A model generated the notes under the pieces. It worked only from the letters and a program-made list of their open reading frames with translations, had not been told where the DNA came from and made no database searches. 48,012 nucleotides of DNA from an uncultured Lachnospiraceae bacterium (lineage in GTDB: Bacteria > Bacillota > Clostridia > Lachnospirales > Lachnospiraceae): positions 1-48,012 of the forward strand of contig CAKREB010000022.1 in the NCBI GenBank assembly GCA_934317005.1, read 5' to 3'. Below are positions 42,991 to 48,012 of the stretch, in pieces; position 1 is the stretch's first letter; each line of letters begins with the position of its first letter. A program made the translations under genes and the position numbers.

Positions 42991-45792
42991 ATGTTGATGC
43001 CAACAATCGATGAGTCTATCAAGAAGATAGATAGTGTAATCTGTAGGCATTTAGATGAAATAGAAAACAATTCTCGTGGTGCTATTTCTCAAGACATTTT
43101 AGAGCAGCTGACAAAGTTCGTAAATCACATCATGCTCAAGTTCTATGCCAACGGCAGGGACATACCTATAACCGCCGAAAACATAGAAAAGGCCACCGAG
43201 TTTGCACAGATAAACAGTGAATTGTACACTCTATATAAATTCCATAATTACCTGGAAGTAGTTACCACACAATATACTTTGGATGAAGACGGTTCTGAAC
43301 GATTAATGCTTAAGTATTACCAATACCTGCTAGAAGCAAAAAATCTTATCTGGCACTACTTTGGTATAGAGGTATTACATAACATAGATAAGTTTCCTCT
43401 TCATTTAGATGATACATTACAGGAATACTATAAAAAGATTTCTGAAAAAATAGAACGATATCCCGTGGCATTTCACAGTGACAGCAAAGATAAATACTAT
43501 ATTCAGAAAATCAAACAGCTGTTTGTAGACAGAAAAATATATTATGAAATCACATTTACACCTATAGATGACAGAAAAAACAAATCCAAATCTAACAGAG
43601 TAATTGCTTTTACTAAACTTCCAATCAAAAGCAATTATGCATCGAAGTTTCATCTTGTACATGAAACTATTGAGATATTAGGAAAAACAATGCCTATCAT
43701 CATTATTGATGGTTGGGAAGTGTCCATTCGTGACTGTGAATTTCAAAATTTCATATCGCTGATAAAAGGCGAGAAAAAAAGAGTTCCTTATCCAGAACAA
43801 CGATTAATTTGTAAGTTTCTTACTAAAACGAATTACACTTTGACCGCCCTAATGGATTTCCCGGATAAGGCCTACGATAGGATTACTCTCGAATGGAAAA
43901 ACAACCTTAAATCTACGGTGTTTATTCCAATTTTAGACGAATGCAGGAAGCTTATACGAAAAGGTCGAAACGGCCAAAACGTGCTGCGATATCTGCTTTA
44001 CAACATGAACAACGTTATAATTAAAAGCCAATATTCATCTGGACACTACAGCAAATATTATGAAGAATGGGTAAATGCGGGAAATAGTAATCTTTCTGGT
44101 TTGTATTTATCAAATGGCTGCAAGCAGTTTGATACTTTACCATTTAACAGATCTCCTGTTGGTCATAATCCAAAATTAGGAGCCGTATTCGATTGTATCC
44201 CTTGTAAGGACAAACGCCCGGAATTATTCGCAAGGTTTATAAGAAATAACACAGAAGGCAAAGGTCAACTCTTCACTGATATTGAGGAACTGGGTAATTA
44301 TCCCGATTATCCAATGCTCATTGAAAAGTATAACAATAGCCTTTGGTCAGGCCACAGACCTGCAAGTGATTTAATACTTGAGCATAATCAAGTATTTATA
44401 AACGATTACAAACTTGATACTTGCAAGGTAATTGAGAAATTACAGGAATTGGCCGAATCAGGCATTGAAAATTACAGTAACGATGTTGAGTTTTGGCTAT
44501 TATTTGATGGTTACGAAATTGACTGTGATGAAAAGAAAGACATCATCACTCGTATATTTTCAGAATCTAAAGTTGGTGTAATATATGGCTCTGCAGGTGT
44601 AGGAAAATCCACACTAATAAATCATGTTTCCCACTATTTGAATGATGCAGCCAAATTATACCTAACCCAAACAAATCCCGCGAAAGAGAACTTGATGCGA
44701 AAGATTGATGCTGACAATACAACTTTTTCAACGATTGAAAGTTTTAAACGCCAAGGCTCTTTTACAGAATATAAATTATTGGTTATCGATGAATGTAGTA
44801 CCGTTAGCAATAAGGATATGGTTGAGGTTCTGCAAAAGGCAAATTTTGAAATGCTCTTACTGGTTGGAGACACTTATCAGATTGATGCGATTCAATTCGG
44901 AAATTGGTTCTCGGTATTAAAATCATTTTTACCAGAAAGTGCCGTATTTGAACTTACCCAGCCTCATCGAACTAAGGATGAACGATTGCTTGAACTGTGG
45001 GACAAAGTTAGACAGATGGATGATACAGCTAAAGAAGTCATCGAAAGAGAAAGCTATTCCTTAAAAGTAGATGAAACCTTACTCTCTTCACTTGAACCTG
45101 GCGAGGCTATTCTCTGCCTAAATTATGATGGTTTGTATGGAATCAACAACATCAATAGATTCCTACAGGAAAGCAATCCTAGCCCTGCTGTTCAGTGGGA
45201 TGTTCAGCAATATAAAGTTGGAGATCCGATTCTCTTCCTTGATTCGGATAGGTTCTTTCCTGTCATACACAACAATATGAAGGGAATTATCAAGAGAATA
45301 GAAATTCTAGACCCCGACACCCACGATGAACGCATTCAGTTTGATGTTGAGATACCTAAGGTAGTAGATGAAAGTGACCTTAGGCACATGAGTCTCCAAC
45401 TACTTGAATGTTCGGAAACCGAAGAAAAATCACTAATCAGATTTTGTGTACACAAATTAAAGAGTGCTGATGAGGATGGAGATGATAACAGTTCAAATAC
45501 AGTTGTTCCATTCCAAGTTGCTTATGCTGTATCAATACACAAAGCACAAGGTCTCGAATATGACTCTGTAAAGATAGTTATTACTGATGAGGTGGAAGAA
45601 TTAGTAACTCACAATATCTTCTACACTGCTATCACAAGAGCCAGAGAAAAATTAAAAATCTACTGGACTCCTGAAGTCGAGGAAAAGGTTATTAACCGAA
45701 TCAGACCACGAGATATCAGTAAAGATGTCGAACTCTTGAAAAACTATCTCACAGAAAAACAACAAGAAGAATCATTTGATTTTTGGTTGTAA
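42991..45792 (+). CDS. large SF1 (RecD/UvrD-like) helicase with novel N-terminal region
   Basis: This 933-aa protein has an SF1 motor in its last ~420 residues. Walker A is GSAGVGKST at 533-541 and Walker B VIDE at 598-601. Motif III LLVGDTYQIDAI follows, then SIHKAQGLEYD (~847-857) and FYTAITRAREKL (877-886). The first ~520 residues are unlike RecD2 or UvrD; the only pattern is a Cys/His-poor region with WSGHRPASDLILEH near 450. The arrangement resembles defence-type helicases, but I cannot match it to a named system. It is flanked by the 458-aa protein and an XRE gene that starts 16 nt after it. Confidence 0.82.
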   Translation: MLMPTIDESIKKIDSVICRHLDEIENNSRGAISQDILEQLTKFVNHIMLKFYANGRDIPITAENIEKATEFAQINSELYTLYKFHNYLEVVTTQYTLDEDGSERLMLKYYQYLLEAKNLIWHYFGIEVLHNIDKFPLHLDDTLQEYYKKISEKIERYPVAFHSDSKDKYYIQKIKQLFVDRKIYYEITFTPIDDRKNKSKSNRVIAFTKLPIKSNYASKFHLVHETIEILGKTMPIIIIDGWEVSIRDCEFQNFISLIKGEKKRVPYPEQRLICKFLTKTNYTLTALMDFPDKAYDRITLEWKNNLKSTVFIPILDECRKLIRKGRNGQNVLRYLLYNMNNVIIKSQYSSGHYSKYYEEWVNAGNSNLSGLYLSNGCKQFDTLPFNRSPVGHNPKLGAVFDCIPCKDKRPELFARFIRNNTEGKGQLFTDIEELGNYPDYPMLIEKYNNSLWSGHRPASDLILEHNQVFINDYKLDTCKVIEKLQELAESGIENYSNDVEFWLLFDGYEIDCDEKKDIITRIFSESKVGVIYGSAGVGKSTLINHVSHYLNDAAKLYLTQTNPAKENLMRKIDADNTTFSTIESFKRQGSFTEYKLLVIDECSTVSNKDMVEVLQKANFEMLLLVGDTYQIDAIQFGNWFSVLKSFLPESAVFELTQPHRTKDERLLELWDKVRQMDDTAKEVIERESYSLKVDETLLSSLEPGEAILCLNYDGLYGINNINRFLQESNPSPAVQWDVQQYKVGDPILFLDSDRFFPVIHNNMKGIIKRIEILDPDTHDERIQFDVEIPKVVDESDLRHMSLQLLECSETEEKSLIRFCVHKLKSADEDGDDNSSNTVVPFQVAYAVSIHKAQGLEYDSVKIVITDEVEELVTHNIFYTAITRAREKLKIYWTPEVEEKVINRIRPRDISKDVELLKNYLTEKQQEESFDFWL

Positions 45793-45808
45793 AGCAAGGA
45801 GGTTGATT

Positions 45809-46012
45809 ATGCGAATCAGTTACAACAAATTATGGAAGATGTTAATTGACAAAGAAATGAACAGGAATGATCTTAAGGATGCTGCCGGAATCAGTGCTGC
45901 TTCCATTGCCAAACTCGGCAAGGGTGCAAACATCACAACTGATGTTCTTCTAAAAATATGTGAGGCTATGGATTGTAAGTTGGAAGACATCATGGAAACA
46001 ATAAAGGATTAA
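45809..46012 (+). CDS. XRE-family regulator, third gene of the operon
   Basis: This 67-aa Cro/CI-type protein reads RISYNKLWKMLIDKEMNRND, then LKDAAGISAASIAKLGKGAN, then ITTDVLLKICEAMDCKLEDI. It is the compact form often seen with restriction and toxin operons. SD AAGGAGG precedes the ATG at 45809; a frame to 45776 lacks one. It may bind the phased array upstream of the operon. Confidence 0.85.
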   Translation: MRISYNKLWKMLIDKEMNRNDLKDAAGISAASIAKLGKGANITTDVLLKICEAMDCKLEDIMETIKD

Positions 46013-46019
46013 AAAGGCA

Positions 46020-46368
46020 ATGCATATAACCGTCAACGATAATTTTGATTTAGAAAAAATAATTAGCAGCGGGCAATGCTTCAGAGCCATACAATTTTCA
46101 GGAAGTAATCAAGCAATTAACCAAACTTAAGGGAATCGGTGAATGGACTGCGCACACGTACTTAATTTTTGTGCTTGATCGCCAGGATATTTTACCCACT
46201 GCGGATGTTGCATTCCTCCAAGTTTATGAATGTCTTTATAAAACAGATAACCGATTAAAAAAGGCAGTCGAAAAGAAATGGAAGTCGTATTCTTCAATAG
46301 CTGCACGTTACTTTTATCGTGCATTAGATGGTAAATATACTAAAAAGGCATTTCACTTATATAAATAA
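46020..46368 (+). pseudogene. HhH-GPD DNA glycosylase, internally deleted
   Basis: The start MHITVNDNFDLEKIISSGQC FRA is glycosylase-like; the frame then stops after ~37 codons. A second frame, shifted, continues with FQEVIKQLTKLKGIGEWTAH, TYLIFVLDRQDILPTADVAF and a C-terminal part. KGIGEWTA is the helix-hairpin-helix and PTADVAF carries the catalytic Asp region. The middle ~100-150 residues are missing. It is a broken gene, perhaps a fusion of two glycosylases. Confidence 0.6.
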
Positions 46369-46383
46369 AAAAAAAGCAAATAA

Positions 46384-48000
46384 ATGGAAATTAAATATGG
46401 ACGAGGAAAATTTAAACCTTCAAAAGAATATATCAACTATATGAATATGATTGCAGATTCTCCAGTTTATGACGGTCTTCCTAATATACGAGAAGAGAGC
46501 GGAAAAATTAACTGGCAATGTAGTTCTGGTAAAACCACATCCTTCTACAAGTTTTTCCCTGGCCGCTTTGCGTGGTGGGTAAACAAGGCAGATAGTTTAA
46601 AACTCCCGGGAACAGAAAATTCTGATGACCGTCTAACGATTGCAGCTAGAATAATACACCCAACTGGAAAGAAAGCTTGCCTAATATGTGGAAAGGAACG
46701 TTATGTCGGCTATATGTACATGAACGCTAATTTAGCTAAACGTTGGAATAAATTAGTTCAATCTGATTATTTTGAAAAAACAATGCCTATATACGAGGCA
46801 ACACAACTACTAATTGATGAATTAGGAATAGAACAGGTAAGAAAACAAATATTATCAGATTTCCCGGAAAAAATAGATGATATCGAATTATTTGATAATC
46901 AGCAATATGAACAATTTTTTATGAACAGTCAATACAAGCGTTCAACTAATTTAAGCCCTGGATATATGGGGGACTGTCCACATCGTCTAGATGGAATTCA
47001 TGACTATTGTACTTTTTGTAGAAAGAAAAACGATCCGGGAAGATCGGATGAAAACATGCGAACTTATAATCATGATAGACGAGCATTCATGTGGTGGGCA
47101 GACGGTGATTGGAAAATAGCAGACACTTTATACAATAGTGCTTCTTCTGGAACCTGTGCAAATTGCGGCAAGGAAGTATCTAAAATCAGTCCAGATCATG
47201 TTGGGCCATTGGCATGTGGTTTCAAACAAAACGGCTTTTTCGAGCCCCTCTGTGGCAGATGTAATTCGGCAAAAAACAGACGCTTTACTTATGATAATGT
47301 AATTAGTCTTATTGAATATGAACGCACCAACGATGAATCTGTGGCAAGTTGGCAAGTTCAAACGTTATGGGATGAAACGAAAGAAAACGTATCTAATGAT
47401 GCCGATGTAAAAATATTATCGAACTATATGCGAGCTGCTCAGGATTACTATTTGAGAGTACTTACTTATGTTGCAAAATTAGGATACTATGACTTTCTTT
47501 CATCTCTTCTCCATCCCGAGTATGCTAACTTTGAAATAAGTTTTGAAAATCTTGATACAAGCAATTTCACCTATAGCAAGATTAACAAGGCTTTAAATAA
47601 AACGAATGGTAGCCGTAGTCTTGCAGCTAGGAGTGTACGTATAGCTTTTGATGAATTATTTGAGTATTCCTCTAAAACTACGGAGCAAAGAAAATCTATA
47701 ATCCTTGATACTGTTGAACGTTATCTATCTGAAGACTATTTTGTAATAGATGACATTTTTAGCAAAGCTAAGAAAAATGATATTGATAATTCTATAAAAC
47801 AAACTATTGAGAACAATGATCTTTCCTTGGATGTCAAGGATTCTCAATTACAAATTATTATTGAAACGGATGATTTCCAGCAAAGAGCCAATCGTCAAAA
47901 AGAGACATTTTCCAAAATCAAAGATTTGTTGAGCCGAGGGTGCGGACATTTTCTTGGACAGGCTAAACAGCCAATCCAAGTCTACGTCTGTACTCCATAG
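46384..48000 (+). CDS. HNH restriction endonuclease, Alw26I/Eco31I/Esp3I-like
   Basis: This 538-aa protein has a ββα-metal HNH centre: CANC (258-261), SPDHVGP with D271-H272, then PLCGRCNSAKN with C290, C293 and N294. A Cys group lies at 198-212 (CPHRLDGIHDYCTFC), and C99/C102 form another pair. The text resembles type IIS enzymes Alw26I/Eco31I/Esp3I, which cut near an asymmetric site and normally need cognate methyltransferases. None is in the window, but the sequence ends 12 bases later. Only a weak SD (poly-A) precedes the ATG. A C-terminal helical region (~330-500) is not assigned. Confidence 0.72.
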   Translation: MEIKYGRGKFKPSKEYINYMNMIADSPVYDGLPNIREESGKINWQCSSGKTTSFYKFFPGRFAWWVNKADSLKLPGTENSDDRLTIAARIIHPTGKKACLICGKERYVGYMYMNANLAKRWNKLVQSDYFEKTMPIYEATQLLIDELGIEQVRKQILSDFPEKIDDIELFDNQQYEQFFMNSQYKRSTNLSPGYMGDCPHRLDGIHDYCTFCRKKNDPGRSDENMRTYNHDRRAFMWWADGDWKIADTLYNSASSGTCANCGKEVSKISPDHVGPLACGFKQNGFFEPLCGRCNSAKNRRFTYDNVISLIEYERTNDESVASWQVQTLWDETKENVSNDADVKILSNYMRAAQDYYLRVLTYVAKLGYYDFLSSLLHPEYANFEISFENLDTSNFTYSKINKALNKTNGSRSLAARSVRIAFDELFEYSSKTTEQRKSIILDTVERYLSEDYFVIDDIFSKAKKNDIDNSIKQTIENNDLSLDVKDSQLQIIIETDDFQQRANRQKETFSKIKDLLSRGCGHFLGQAKQPIQVYVCTP

Positions 48001-48012
48001 GACTCATGTATC

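Overview
The window reads as chromosome from a gut-type Lachnospiraceae (Clostridia), probably near Roseburia, Agathobacter or Coprococcus. This is inferred from the low-GC Gram-positive gene order (rpe, rsgA, prkC, stp, rlmN, rsmB, fmt, def, priA), from a MurE with the DNPR motif of meso-DAP-adding enzymes, and from the accessory genes. No rRNA, tRNA or CRISPR array was seen.

Layout. (1) 1-8.7 kb is an eroded accessory region. It holds two copies of a relaxase tail (one dead, one N-truncated) on either side of an MFS transporter/AraC regulator pair, then a truncated GNAT after an SdpI-like gene, two oxidoreductase remnants, a possible ADP-ribosyltransferase-like protein, a complete type I toxin-antitoxin locus, a prolyl-tRNA editing protein, a nitroreductase and a dead MATE gene. 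(2) 8.8-28.5 kb is conserved core, almost all on the minus strand: thiN, a PilZ protein, rpe, rsgA, prkC, stp, rlmN, rsmB, fmt, def, priA, murE, dapF, ruvB, ruvA, a small zinc-finger gene and cls. One CgeB-like glycosyltransferase gene is inserted on the plus strand. (3) 28.6-31.3 kb holds a GNAT, the remains of a CptIN-like type III toxin-antitoxin locus whose RNA half is intact, an IS256-family element, and the ASCH gene that element cut. (4) 31-41 kb is mobile and defence DNA on the minus strand: an AlpA-like protein, a short serine recombinase, an XRE/GmrSD/UPF0489 cassette, and a decayed element with a recombinase tail, primase head, DUF4406-like protein, antirepressor and sigma-like protein. 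(5) 41.4-48 kb is on the plus strand: an unrecognised 458-aa protein, a 933-aa SF1 helicase and a small XRE protein form an apparent operon behind a phased GGTAG array. A glycosylase remnant and an Alw26I/Eco31I/Esp3I-like HNH restriction endonuclease follow.

The most interesting points are these. First, an SOS-type box (GAAC-N4-GTTC) sits inside the promoter of a 27-aa membrane peptide, and a convergent antisense RNA with its own promoter and terminator overlaps the end of that mRNA. Second, two exact 45-nt tandem units each fold as an H-type pseudoknot with compensatory changes in both stems, followed by a terminator and a truncated toxin. Third, the protein/helicase/XRE operon lies downstream of GGTAG repeats spaced exactly 10 nt. 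Fourth, there is an XRE-GmrSD-UPF0489 cassette with a palindrome in its promoter spacer. All family names come from reading motifs by eye; no database search was run.
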